Assembly: GCA_964423405.1 (NCBI GenBank)
Contig: CAYREY010000013.1
Location: 1-64,000 of the forward strand
DNA length: 64,000 nt
Source: Bog-950 sp964423405
GTDB taxonomy: Bacteria; Bacteroidota; Bacteroidia; Chitinophagales; LD1
Direction: 5' to 3'
Shown here in pieces: positions 15,339 to 24,222 of this stretch; position 1 is the first letter of the stretch; the number at the start of each line of letters is the position of its first letter. Both the position numbers and the translations under genes were made by a program. Under the pieces are notes generated by a model that saw only the letters and a list, made by a program, of their open reading frames with translations, did not search any database and was not told the DNA's origin.

Positions 15339-16886
15339 TTAGCTGTTCATAGCCACCAGAAATTCCTCGTTGCTTTTGGTGCCTTTCATTTGCTGGGTAA
15401 TAAAGTTCATAGCCTCCTGCGAACTCATATCGGCAATGTGGTTTCGTAAAATCCACATGCGCTGTAATACATCTTTATCGTGCAGCAGGTCGTCGCGGCG
15501 GGTGCTTGAAGATACAATATCTATAGCCGGGTAAATACGTTTGTTGCTCAGCTTACGGTCAAGCTGTAGCTCCATATTACCGGTACCCTTAAACTCTTCA
15601 AAAATTACCTCATCCATTTTGCTGCCGGTATCTATCAATGCAGTAGCCAATATGGTAAGCGAGCCGCCGTTTTCTATTTTACGCGCAGCACCAAAAAACT
15701 GTTTAGGCTTTTGCATAGCGTTGGCTTCTACACCACCCGATAATACTTTACCCGACGATGGCGATACCGTGTTGTACGCACGCGCTAAACGGGTGATAGA
15801 ATCAAGCAGTATTACCACATCGTGGCCGCACTCTACCAGGCGCTTGGCTTTTTGTAAAACTATGCTGCTTACTTTAACGTGTTTTTCGGCAGGCTCATCA
15901 AAGGTAGAGGCTATCACCTCGCCATTTACACTGCGCTCCATATCGGTTACCTCCTCGGGGCGTTCATCTACCAGCAATACTATCAGGTAAACCTCGGGGT
16001 GGTTTTTAGCTATAGCGTTGGCTATATCTTTCAGTATAGTGGTTTTACCGGTTTTAGGCTGGCTCACTATCATACCACGCTGGCCTTTACCTACCGGTGT
16101 AAACAGGTCGATAATACGGGTGCTCAGGTCGGTTGGTTTGGTAAACAGGTTCAGCTTTTCGTTAGGGAAAAGCGGTGTCAGGTAATCGAACGATACACGG
16201 TCACGCACTTCCTCTGGCGGGCGGCCGTTCAGCAAATCTACCTTTAACAGCGCAAAGTATTTCTCGCCCGATTTTGGAGGGCGGATATAACCCTGTACCG
16301 TATCACCGGTTTTAAGGCCAAACAGTTTTATCTGGCTTGGCGATACATAAATATCATCCGGCGATGACAGATAGCTGTAATCTGACGAGCGCAGGAAACC
16401 GTAGCCATCGGGCATCATTTCCAGCACACCGGCACCTTCAATAATAGCATCAGTTTCTACACTAAAAATATTTTGGTTTTGTGGCTGGTGGTGATGGCGG
16501 CGTTGTTGCTGCTCTTCCTGTGGTTTGTTTTCGGCAACCGGTGTTTCTTCGCCGGCTTGTACCTCGGCTTTAATTTCTACAGGTTGTGGTATTACTATTT
16601 GCTCTGGTTGTTCTTCTTCTACCGGTTCTGATTTTGCCGGCTCTTCTTCTTTTTCGCCTTTGGTTTTAAGGTCGGCGGCAATTGGCTTGCGCGCACGTGT
16701 TTTTTTGGTTTTCTCTTTAGGCTTTTCAGCGGCATCATCGGTGGCCGGGTTTAGCGCCTGTGCATCGAGGATTTTGAGGATAAGCGGTTGTTTTTCGAGT
16801 TTATCGCTGCCTTTAACTTTTAGTTTTTCTGCCAGCTCGCGCAACTCGGGCAAAATCATATCGTTTAACTGAAGAATATCGTACAT
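15339..16886 (-). CDS. rho: Transcription termination factor Rho
   Basis: 515 residues. The N-terminal Rho-N helical domain (MYDILQLNDMILPELRELAEKLKVKG) is followed by a low-complexity insertion rich in Lys, Glu, Pro and Gln (about 55-145). The RNA-binding cold-shock-like domain (GAGVLEMMPDGYGFLRSSDYSYLSSPDDIYVSPSQIKLFGL) comes next, then the RecA-type motor with P-loop QPKTGKTT and arginine-finger region. It is a hexameric RNA helicase that ends untranslated transcripts. Insertions between Rho-N and the RNA-binding domain are common in Bacteroidota. It has its own promoter region, divergent from the four-repeat protein gene. Confidence 0.97.
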   Translation of the reverse strand: MYDILQLNDMILPELRELAEKLKVKGSDKLEKQPLILKILDAQALNPATDDAAEKPKEKTKKTRARKPIAADLKTKGEKEEEPAKSEPVEEEQPEQIVIPQPVEIKAEVQAGEETPVAENKPQEEQQQRRHHHQPQNQNIFSVETDAIIEGAGVLEMMPDGYGFLRSSDYSYLSSPDDIYVSPSQIKLFGLKTGDTVQGYIRPPKSGEKYFALLKVDLLNGRPPEEVRDRVSFDYLTPLFPNEKLNLFTKPTDLSTRIIDLFTPVGKGQRGMIVSQPKTGKTTILKDIANAIAKNHPEVYLIVLLVDERPEEVTDMERSVNGEVIASTFDEPAEKHVKVSSIVLQKAKRLVECGHDVVILLDSITRLARAYNTVSPSSGKVLSGGVEANAMQKPKQFFGAARKIENGGSLTILATALIDTGSKMDEVIFEEFKGTGNMELQLDRKLSNKRIYPAIDIVSSSTRRDDLLHDKDVLQRMWILRNHIADMSSQEAMNFITQQMKGTKSNEEFLVAMNS

Positions 16887-17228
16887 ACTTACTTAATTGT
16901 TATTTAGATGGGCGTTTAGATACGTGTATAGATTGGTTGAAAATTATCACAGACAAACAAAAACACTTGTGTGTAGTTAATAGAAATTATAAGCTTATGC
17001 TTTGGAACTTTTTCGAACAGTAAATTAGTTGGAAGAACTAAACCCTGTAGGGTTATACTATCGGATAACAGTACAATGTTAGGCAAAGTTTCTGAATTGC
17101 CAAACTTTTGAAAAAGTGCAACTAACATAGTGCGGAAAACCTGCTGAGCAGAATCAGTAAGGAAACCTGCTATTTGTGCAACTCCCATACAACCGGGGAT
17201 GTTAATTTTGTGGCCAAACATATAAGCT
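16887..17228. other. Divergent intergenic region between rho and a secreted-protein gene
   Basis: 342 bp that must hold the promoters of both flanking genes. I see a short hairpin AACCCT-GT-AGGGTT at 17041-17054 and no gene I believe. A minus-strand frame stays open here, but its upstream half lies antisense inside the neighbouring gene. Confidence 0.5.
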
Positions 17229-19505
17229 ATGCAGTTGTACATTACTCCGGCCCGACCATTACTAGTTATTGCCATAATGGCGTTGTTATTCAATGTTAAT
17301 ACTGCATGGGCACAAACCACCAAAGGCACGCCGGCAAAAATTACCGATTCGTACGGTATATGGACTGACTTTGACCTGCGCACCAAACCCGATGCAGAGA
17401 AATTCCGTGGACAGGTGGGCAGCGCACTTTTTGAAGAAATTGCCAATAACTGTAATGAGAAGAAAGGCTGGCCCGGTGCCATTAGCAGTTATGAAGAACG
17501 CAACAAAGTGCGCGACCAGATACTGAAGTATGTGTGTTACCAGATTGGCGAAGTAGATGATAAATGGGTGTTGCGTGTACCGGCTGAAGAGAATAAGTTT
17601 TTGCCCTATGGCGTTAGGCCCGACCATGATATTTATTTTATGGTGCGCAAAACCGATGTGCAGTTAACCGGTACGCCCACCCGGCCAGCCAGTGCAGCCA
17701 GCACACCCGATGCACCCCGGTATCAATCGTCATCTACAACGGCCACGGTAAGTGTAACCAAAGGCCCGCGTGCCAAAGTTAAAGACAGCTTTGGTATATG
17801 GACCGATTTTGACCTGCGCAGTAAAAGCGATGCGGCACAGGTAAAAGTCAAATTGGGTAGTGCTGTTTTTGAAGAGGTAGCAAACTACTGTAGCGAAAAA
17901 AGCTGGCCAAGTGGTATTGGCAGCTTTACCGAGCGCGAGAAAGTGCGCAGCGAAATGAAACAATATGTATGCTATCAGATTGCCGAATCGGACGATAAAT
18001 GGATACTGCTGGTTCCGGCATCGGAAAACTCATTTCAGCCCTATGGCATACGCCCTACCCGCGATATTTATTTTGTAGTGCGCAAAACCGATGTAGAGCT
18101 GAGTGGTGCAGCCATTAATACACTTTCGGGTAGCAGTAGCTCATCGTATAGTTCATCAACCGGTTCCGGTACTTCATCATCGTTTACCTACAATGGCCCC
18201 AAAGGCCAGCCGGCTAAAATAAACGGCACCGGCGGATTATACTCTACCGTTAACCTGCGCAACGAAAGCAGTGCTTATAATCTTAAAGAAGAATTAGGAG
18301 ATGCCCTGTTTGAGCATATTGCCGATTACTGCCGCGAGGATAAATGGCCTACAGCTATAAGCACCCTTAGCGGACGCAATAACGTACGCAGCGAAATGAA
18401 TAATTACAAGGCTTACAAAATTGCCGAATACGATAACACTTACATACTACGCATACCTGCCGATGAAAACGGTTTTATGCCTTACAACATGCGGCCAAGC
18501 CGCGATTTTTATTTTGCAATAAACAAGAACAATGTATCGGTACAGGCAGCCACCACGGGTGGCCAGGGCAGTTATACCGCTACCGGCAAAGGCACACCTG
18601 CTAAAATAAACAGCACCGGTGGTATGTACTCCGACTATGACCTGAACACCAGTGCCAGTGCCCTGCGCAGCAAACTGGGCAGCACCCTGTTTGACGAAGT
18701 AGCCACCTATTGCAAAGACGACAACTGGCCCGAAGGCATAAAAACATTTGAAGGGCGCGAAAAAGTACGTAGCCGGATGAACGACTATAAAGCGTATATG
18801 ATTGCCGAGCATGACGCTAAATATATACTGCGCATACCTGCCAGCGAAAACGGCTTTATGCCATACGACATGCGCCCTGCACACGATATTTATTTTGTAA
18901 TAAATAAAACCGACGTTACAGTTGGCAAATCATCAACCGGCAGCAGTGCCGAATATGGTACGAGCAATGCTTTTTTAGATAGTCGCCCGGCCAGCCCTAA
19001 TTACAACAATGTGGTTGGGTTTGCTGCACAGCTAAACGCGCTGATGGAAGCCTACCCCGGCAACTTCGAAAACATAAAAGGCGATAAACTGCCAGAAAAC
19101 TCCAAAGATATTTTCAAAACAGAAGAGTGGTACAGCAAAGTAAAACTGGAGGGCAGCGAAAAAACAATAGTACGTAAGGAGTGGCTGGGCAGCACCTGTA
19201 GTGTGCAGGCTTATTACAACGATTATAAAAACAAAGACGATGCCATGAACAAGTACCGCGAGCTGGTAAAAAAAGTAAAAGATACTGCTATGCCTTGCTG
19301 TACCATGGTACAAAACGATGAGTACACCAGCAGCGAGATAACCAGCACTGCCTGGCTGCCGTTTGACCTGGGCGGCAAAATGGGCCCCGGGTACGACAAA
19401 ATAATACTGGAGGTGCGGGTAATTAAACTGCTGGATATAGATAAAGAAACATTCACTACCTCCGATAAGTGGTTTGTATCGCTATCGGTATATAAGCAGA
19501 AGTAG
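17229..19505 (+). CDS. Secreted protein with four tandem ~115-residue repeats, function unknown
   Basis: 758 residues with an N-terminal signal peptide (about 1-29, ending AWA-QT). Four homologous repeats lie at about 31-146, 178-292, 325-440 and 453-566, joined by Ser/Thr/Gly linkers. Each repeat contains PAKI, a YS/TD-DL segment, LG-ALF-EVA-YC, W-P-I, R-KVRS-M-YK-Y-IAE and RIPA-ENGFMPY-MRP--D-YF. A different C-terminal domain (about 590-758) has several cysteines. The repeat is not one I can name. The protein is probably periplasmic or exported, with no T9SS sorting tail. serS follows 58 bp downstream but has its own likely promoter. Confidence 0.85.
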   Translation: MQLYITPARPLLVIAIMALLFNVNTAWAQTTKGTPAKITDSYGIWTDFDLRTKPDAEKFRGQVGSALFEEIANNCNEKKGWPGAISSYEERNKVRDQILKYVCYQIGEVDDKWVLRVPAEENKFLPYGVRPDHDIYFMVRKTDVQLTGTPTRPASAASTPDAPRYQSSSTTATVSVTKGPRAKVKDSFGIWTDFDLRSKSDAAQVKVKLGSAVFEEVANYCSEKSWPSGIGSFTEREKVRSEMKQYVCYQIAESDDKWILLVPASENSFQPYGIRPTRDIYFVVRKTDVELSGAAINTLSGSSSSSYSSSTGSGTSSSFTYNGPKGQPAKINGTGGLYSTVNLRNESSAYNLKEELGDALFEHIADYCREDKWPTAISTLSGRNNVRSEMNNYKAYKIAEYDNTYILRIPADENGFMPYNMRPSRDFYFAINKNNVSVQAATTGGQGSYTATGKGTPAKINSTGGMYSDYDLNTSASALRSKLGSTLFDEVATYCKDDNWPEGIKTFEGREKVRSRMNDYKAYMIAEHDAKYILRIPASENGFMPYDMRPAHDIYFVINKTDVTVGKSSTGSSAEYGTSNAFLDSRPASPNYNNVVGFAAQLNALMEAYPGNFENIKGDKLPENSKDIFKTEEWYSKVKLEGSEKTIVRKEWLGSTCSVQAYYNDYKNKDDAMNKYRELVKKVKDTAMPCCTMVQNDEYTSSEITSTAWLPFDLGGKMGPGYDKIILEVRVIKLLDIDKETFTTSDKWFVSLSVYKQK

Positions 19506-19538
19506 CTGTTCGTTTCCTGCTCCGTTATTCCGAATTTA

Positions 19539-19546
19539 TATATTCG
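19539..19546 (+). promoter_or_regulatory. serS: Probable -7 box of serS
   Basis: TATATTCG, 17 bases before ATG 19564, fits the Bacteroidota TAnnTTnG pattern and resembles the boxes before gcvT and the sulfatase-fold gene. A T-rich stretch (TTCGTTTCC) lies upstream as a weak -33 candidate. Confidence 0.4.
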
Positions 19547-19563
19547 CGGTTCAACTTACATGT

Positions 19564-20829
19564 ATGTTAGAGATAGCCGCTATACGCGCCAATGCTGAAG
19601 ATATTAAGCAACGCCTTGCCAAAAAGCACTTTAAAGAGCTTAACCTGATAGATGAGATATTGGGGGTAGATGAAAAACGCCGTTCTGTACAAACCAAACT
19701 GGATGAGAACCTGGCCCGCCAGAATGCTATAGCCAAAGAGATTGGCGATTTATTTAAGCAGGGTAAAAAGGAAGACGCCGAAGCTAAAAAAACTGAAACA
19801 GTAAAGCTGAAAGAAGATTCGAAACAGTACGAAGCCGACCTGGCCAAAGCCGAGGAGGAAATGAAAGACATACTGGTGCGCATACCTAACGTGCCGCATG
19901 CTTCTGTACCACAGGGCAAAACACCCGAGGAGAATGAAGTAGTAAAAACAGTAGGCGAAATACCTGCGCTGCACGAGGGGGCACTACCACACTGGGACCT
20001 GGCAAAAAAATACGACCTGTTTGACCTGGAGCTGGGCGTAAAAATTACCGGTGCGGGTTTTCCTGTTTATAAAAAACAAGGTGCTAAACTACAGCGCGCC
20101 CTTATCAGTTTCTTTTTAGACCATGCCGTAGAGGCCGGATATACCGAGGTGATACCACCGCATATGGTTAACGAAGCCAGCGCTTTTGCCACCGGCCAGC
20201 TACCCGATAAGGAAGGGCAGATGTATGTTACCAAAGAAGAAAGCTTTTACCTGATACCTACCGCCGAAGTACCGGTTACCAATATTGTACGCGATGAGAT
20301 ACTGGATAGCCTGCCGGTTAAGTTTGCTGCTTACTCGCCGTGTTTCAGGCGCGAGGCCGGTAGCTATGGTAAAGATGTACGTGGCCTTAACCGTGTACAC
20401 CAGTTTGATAAGGTAGAGATTGTACAAATAGCACACCCCGACAAAAGCTACGAAGTGCTGGAAGAAATGGCGCGCCATGTAGAAACACTTTTACAAAAAC
20501 TGGAACTGCCTTACCGCATTTTGCGCCTGTGTGGTGGCGATATGAGTTTTGCCAGTGCGCTTACCTACGATTTTGAGGTGTATAGCACTGCACAGCAACG
20601 CTGGTTAGAGGTAAGCTCGGTATCTAACTTCGAAACATTTCAGAGCAACCGTATGAAAGTGCGTTTCCGCGATGAGAACAAAAAGACACGTTTGGCACAT
20701 ACCCTTAACGGCAGCGCGCTGGCACTACCACGCATAGTGGCGTCGCTGTTAGAAAATCACCAGACAGCTACTGGTATTAACATACCCAAAGCCTTGCAAC
20801 CCTATACAGGTTTTGCAACTATCAGTTAA
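19564..20829 (+). CDS. serS: Seryl-tRNA synthetase
   Basis: 421 residues from ATG 19564, which starts the canonical MLEIAAIRANAEDIKQRL. A longer frame upstream reads non-homologous sequence and overlaps the previous gene. The N-terminal two-helix arm (about 25-110) binds the long variable arm of tRNA-Ser. The class II core has motif 2 (FRREAGSYGKDVRGLNRVHQF) and motif 3 (NGSALALPRIVASLLENHQ). It charges tRNA-Ser and tRNA-Sec. A strong terminator follows directly. Confidence 0.97.
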   Translation: MLEIAAIRANAEDIKQRLAKKHFKELNLIDEILGVDEKRRSVQTKLDENLARQNAIAKEIGDLFKQGKKEDAEAKKTETVKLKEDSKQYEADLAKAEEEMKDILVRIPNVPHASVPQGKTPEENEVVKTVGEIPALHEGALPHWDLAKKYDLFDLELGVKITGAGFPVYKKQGAKLQRALISFFLDHAVEAGYTEVIPPHMVNEASAFATGQLPDKEGQMYVTKEESFYLIPTAEVPVTNIVRDEILDSLPVKFAAYSPCFRREAGSYGKDVRGLNRVHQFDKVEIVQIAHPDKSYEVLEEMARHVETLLQKLELPYRILRLCGGDMSFASALTYDFEVYSTAQQRWLEVSSVSNFETFQSNRMKVRFRDENKKTRLAHTLNGSALALPRIVASLLENHQTATGINIPKALQPYTGFATIS

Positions 20830-20831
20830 TG

Positions 20832-20859
20832 AAAAAGCCGGGTTAAGCCCGGCTTTTTT
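20832..20859 (+). terminator. serS: Rho-independent terminator after serS
   Basis: AAAAAGCCGGG, loop TTAAG, CCCGGCTTTTTT, beginning 3 bases after the serS stop. Confidence 0.92.
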
Positions 20860-21209
20860 GTTTCCACCTGCTAACGAATGGTATTGTACTTAATATGTAA
20901 ACACCGGCGGCAATTGTCACATTTTTGTAAAATCGGTAATTGCCTGCAACTTTTACAAGTTGGCTTTTCGTCTAATCACATGTGCATTACATCGTCAAGT
21001 TTATGCTACAGGCGTATTTATTGGCTCCTCTAATAAAATTCTAATAATTGATTTGGGGCCTGTAAGTGCCTCAGTGGTAGTATAAACATGGCGGTGCATA
21101 GGGCTAACTGGCTGTTTAGCAATTACTGGCATTATTATGGCCGCAATGTTGAAATACTGTTAATAGCATAGTTACACTCACATAGCAGTGTAATAATATC
21201 TGAAAACAA
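20860..21209. other. Non-coding stretch downstream of serS
   Basis: About 350 bp without a convincing gene or RNA, moderately AT-rich, with no strong hairpin. It leads into the promoter region of a small membrane-protein gene. Confidence 0.5.
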
Positions 21210-21227
21210 ACGTTACCCTTGTAACGT
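21210..21227. promoter_or_regulatory. Perfect inverted repeat upstream of a small membrane-protein gene
   Basis: ACGTTAC-CCTT-GTAACGT: perfect 7-bp arms around a 4-base centre, 23 bases before ATG 21251. No T tract follows, so it is more likely an operator or mRNA hairpin than a terminator. Confidence 0.4.
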
Positions 21228-21250
21228 ATTATATACTAAAACAACCTTGT

Positions 21251-21394
21251 ATGAAAACCGACACGTCCATGAATTTAATGCTGGTGGTGTTTTGTGTGGT
21301 TCTGATAGGTTTTGTTATGCTGAATGCCCGCATGAGCGAAACGCTCAACAAAAAGCAGGCAGAGCTGGAAAACAAAACAGAGGTGGCGCGATAA
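21251..21394 (+). CDS. Small single-pass membrane protein (47 residues)
   Basis: ATG 21251 to TAA 21394. The order is a short polar start (MKTDTSMN), one strong TM segment (LMLVVFCVVLIGFVMLNA, about 9-26), and a charged helical tail ending ELENKTEVAR. The hydrophobic-then-amphipathic pattern is protein-like. It is isolated, converges on the subtilisin gene 11 bp away, and has a perfect inverted repeat just upstream. No family is recognised. Confidence 0.55.
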   Translation: MKTDTSMNLMLVVFCVVLIGFVMLNARMSETLNKKQAELENKTEVAR

Positions 21395-21405
21395 GCAACC
21401 AGTAC

Positions 21406-23271
21406 TTACTTTACAATTGTAACCTTACGTGTTACAATACCGCTACCGGTGTCGGCTTTAAGCAGATACAAACCGGCAGGCAATGCAGCCACATCTACCT
21501 TGGTTAATCCTTCTGTTAAATTAATATGCATCAGTTCCTCACCAGTGAGGTTGTAAATTTTTGCGCTTGCATTATTTACACCGGTTAGCTGTATGTTACA
21601 TACACCGTTTGCCGGGTTGGGAAACACATTCAGCACGGTGGAGCTTTTAAGTTTGTTAATGCCCGAGTAGATAAAAGATAACTGTAAAGCCTTGTAAGCG
21701 TTAATACGCCCGTAACCCATGCGCGGGCACCAGGTACCGCTAGCAAAAGTAGAATCGTAGGAGCAGCCTACTTTATCGCAGCTTTGTGCCAGTACATTAC
21801 GTACCCCTTCAGCGTTCAGGTCGGGGCGCAGCGAAAGTACCAATGCGCCTACCGCAGCCGCATTGGGGCAACTGGCCGATGTACCACCAAAAGTGTATTC
21901 GTAATCGTTGTTGGTATAGCCTTTGTTGCCGCGCATATCGGTAGTGGCTATGCGCACACCGGGTGCTGCAAAATCGAGACCGGTGCCATAATCGCCGGCC
22001 CAGGTAGCGCCGCTGCAATCGTTAGGGGCAACGGGCATATCGCACATGTTGCTGGCATTTACCGAAATTGTTTCGGCCATGTTGCCCGGCCATAGCGGGC
22101 CATTGGTGGTGCCCCCGTTGCCGCTGCTGTGAAACATAGCAATACCCTTACCGCCACGTGCATTGGCATAAGCGGTGCGTATAGCATCTTCTACCGGTTG
22201 CTTGCCACCGGGCAATAAGCCAATAAACTCATCGGGCAAGGCCCACGAACTGCTTAATATATCGGCACCAGCCTCGCTCCAGCTCCAGCCTATAGCATCG
22301 GCAAAAGCTTCGGCAGTTGAGTAAGGTAGTGGCTCATTGCCCGGCGATAACTGAATGTAGTAAAAAGCACGCACCGGTATAACTTTGCAATCGGGCGCTA
22401 CGCCCACGCTACCCAGGTTATTGTCTTTTACTGCCGATAATATACCGGCACAGCAGGTGCCGTGGCCATCGTTAGGGTAGGTAGGTGTGGGGTAACCATC
22501 GGTACTATCGCTTACAGCATCGTGGCCGGGCAGCAGGTTGGCGCGCAGGTCGCTGTGCAGGGTATCTACGCCAGAATCTATCAGACCTATTTTAATACCC
22601 GGGTCGCCGGTGGTTAAAGTCCAGGCGCTGTCTACATCCATATCGGCATCTGCGGTGCCGCTGCCCTGCACGGTAGCACCGGTGTTATCTATATGCCACA
22701 GGCGGCTGTATAGCGGGTCGGCACATACCTCGGGGTTTAATAAATAGTTGGGGGCCGCATACTCCACCCAGCCTTCGTTAAGCAGCTGCGCACAAACATC
22801 AATGGTATTTAAGTTTAGCTGTTTGGTATTGCTGGCTTTATACAGGTTAGGTATGTATTTGTCGGGCGTGGCCATTGCAAGGCCCATGCGGTATAGCTTT
22901 TCGCGCAGCAGGGGCTCAAAATTTTTATCCTTCAGCTTTACAAAAAAATTGTTGAGCACACCGGCATAGTGGTTGTTGTTATCTGTTATAAAAAACGATA
23001 CAAACTTTACCTGCGGAACAGCGGCAAAATATTTCTGCGCGGCATCGAAATTGGTAGTGTTGCAGATAGTTAACTGTGGCGATGGCAGGTGCGTAAAACC
23101 ACTTACGAGCCCCGATTGATGAAGGATGGTTGCTTTCTCTTCAACAGTAACATTGTTATTGAAAATTACAAGCAGCCTGTCGGTAGCAATGTGTTGCTTA
23201 TACGTAGTAAAGTTATTGGCCCATAGTAACTGCGAAGTGATAAGGCAAACGAACAGTAAAATATTTTTCAT
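21406..23271 (-). CDS. Secreted S8 subtilisin-like serine protease with T9SS sorting domain
   Basis: 621 residues. Signal peptide (about 1-19) and a propeptide-like region to about 180. The peptidase S8 domain has Asp232 (GLIDSGVD), His270 (NDGHGTCCAG) and Ser465 (FGGTSASCPN). The C-terminal type A sorting domain (about 548-621) contains VFPNPANG, LPAGLYLLKA and a terminal KVTIVK. It is predicted to cross the outer membrane by T9SS and act as an extracellular endopeptidase. Several Cys in the catalytic domain suggest disulfides. Confidence 0.93.
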   Translation of the reverse strand: MKNILLFVCLITSQLLWANNFTTYKQHIATDRLLVIFNNNVTVEEKATILHQSGLVSGFTHLPSPQLTICNTTNFDAAQKYFAAVPQVKFVSFFITDNNNHYAGVLNNFFVKLKDKNFEPLLREKLYRMGLAMATPDKYIPNLYKASNTKQLNLNTIDVCAQLLNEGWVEYAAPNYLLNPEVCADPLYSRLWHIDNTGATVQGSGTADADMDVDSAWTLTTGDPGIKIGLIDSGVDTLHSDLRANLLPGHDAVSDSTDGYPTPTYPNDGHGTCCAGILSAVKDNNLGSVGVAPDCKVIPVRAFYYIQLSPGNEPLPYSTAEAFADAIGWSWSEAGADILSSSWALPDEFIGLLPGGKQPVEDAIRTAYANARGGKGIAMFHSSGNGGTTNGPLWPGNMAETISVNASNMCDMPVAPNDCSGATWAGDYGTGLDFAAPGVRIATTDMRGNKGYTNNDYEYTFGGTSASCPNAAAVGALVLSLRPDLNAEGVRNVLAQSCDKVGCSYDSTFASGTWCPRMGYGRINAYKALQLSFIYSGINKLKSSTVLNVFPNPANGVCNIQLTGVNNASAKIYNLTGEELMHINLTEGLTKVDVAALPAGLYLLKADTGSGIVTRKVTIVK

Positions 23272-23294
23272 AAAGATATAGAGCAGAAGCCTGT

Positions 23295-24074
23295 TTACGG
23301 ATTTGATTTAGGGAACCAAGGTATAAATGAATTGGTATTTCTTTTATACCGGCTGTATTCGTCGTTGCCATCATACTTTTTCTCAAGCATGGTAACACCC
23401 GAAACACGCAGCAGCAGAAAAGTAATGGTAACCGGTGCCAGTACTGAAATGTACCAATGGCCCGATGGTATAGCCAGCAGAAAAATACCCCACCACATTA
23501 CGGCCTCGCCAAAATAGTTAGGGTGGCGGGTATAGCGCCACAGGCCTTTGTTCATTACCTGCCCTTTGTGGTGGTGGCCCGCTTTAAACATATACATCTG
23601 GTAATCGCCCAGGGCCTCGAAAAAAAATCCGATAACCCATATAGCTACACCCAGCGGATAGAGTGTTTTGTACGACTTATGAATTGTAAGATCGGTATTG
23701 ATGACAATAGCCGGCAGCACATTAATAAACATAATTACGCCCTGCAACATAAACACCTGTAAAAACGAACGTATCACTACTGCATTGCCCCACTCTTTCC
23801 GCCAGTTGGCGTAGCGGAAATCTTCGGGTTTGCCAATATTGCGTATGGCCAGGTAGATAGATAAACGCAGCCCCCATACTATTATCAGGTAGCTGGTTAG
23901 CTTTTGATGAAAACGGTCGTCGCCGTACACAAAGTAGGTAACTATGGTTACCACTACAAACCCCAGCCCCCAGCCTATATCGGCCACGCCGTTGTTTTTA
24001 GTAGCCAGGGCTATTAAAAACATAACGCACATGAAACCGAAAATGCAAAGTGCCGAAAGCAGGTAAGGGTTCAT
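23295..24074 (-). CDS. DUF1295 / steroid 5-alpha-reductase-like membrane protein
   Basis: 259 residues from ATG 24074; an in-frame ATG at 24110 would add 12 polar residues. It has six or seven hydrophobic helices and the C-terminal signature GLWRYTRHPNYFGEAVMWWG, shared by DUF1295 proteins and steroid 5-alpha-reductase-like or isoprenylcysteine methyltransferase-like enzymes. The N-terminal DIGWG motif also fits DUF1295. The fold suggests NADPH-dependent reduction or methyl transfer on a lipid substrate; the reaction is not known. It may be the last gene of the run controlled by the GbsR/MarR-type regulator. Confidence 0.85.
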   Translation of the reverse strand: MNPYLLSALCIFGFMCVMFLIALATKNNGVADIGWGLGFVVVTIVTYFVYGDDRFHQKLTSYLIIVWGLRLSIYLAIRNIGKPEDFRYANWRKEWGNAVVIRSFLQVFMLQGVIMFINVLPAIVINTDLTIHKSYKTLYPLGVAIWVIGFFFEALGDYQMYMFKAGHHHKGQVMNKGLWRYTRHPNYFGEAVMWWGIFLLAIPSGHWYISVLAPVTITFLLLRVSGVTMLEKKYDGNDEYSRYKRNTNSFIPWFPKSNP

Positions 24075-24161
24075 AGTTCTAAGATAGGAAATAATCGAAT
24101 AGGGGCTCACTAAAGCAACACGGCCCTTTATTAAAGCGACGATTTCGTGCTGAAAGGCTCT

Positions 24162-24185
24162 AACTTTTTCTTTGATGAAAAAGTT
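24162..24185. repeat. Inverted repeat between two minus-strand genes
   Basis: AACTTTTTC-TTTGAT-GAAAAAGTT, perfect 9-bp arms. It could terminate the DUF393-like gene transcript on the minus strand or be a dispersed hairpin repeat. It is AT-rich and lacks a GC stem, so terminator strength is doubtful. Confidence 0.35.
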
Positions 24186-24222
24186 ACGTGGCAGATTACG
24201 GGTATAGCAATGACAACCATTA

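Noticed and set aside
16916..17482. A 188-residue minus-strand open frame between rho and the four-repeat protein gene
   Set aside because: About 250 bp of it lies antisense inside the secreted-protein gene and the rest in the promoter region. It has no recognisable domain, and the plus-strand gene has a clear signal peptide and repeats.
19474..19563. A 30-residue N-terminal extension of SerRS
   Set aside because: It overlaps the preceding gene, shows no homology to SerRS, and the canonical start MLEIAAIRANAEDI is at 19564 with a promoter-like box just upstream.
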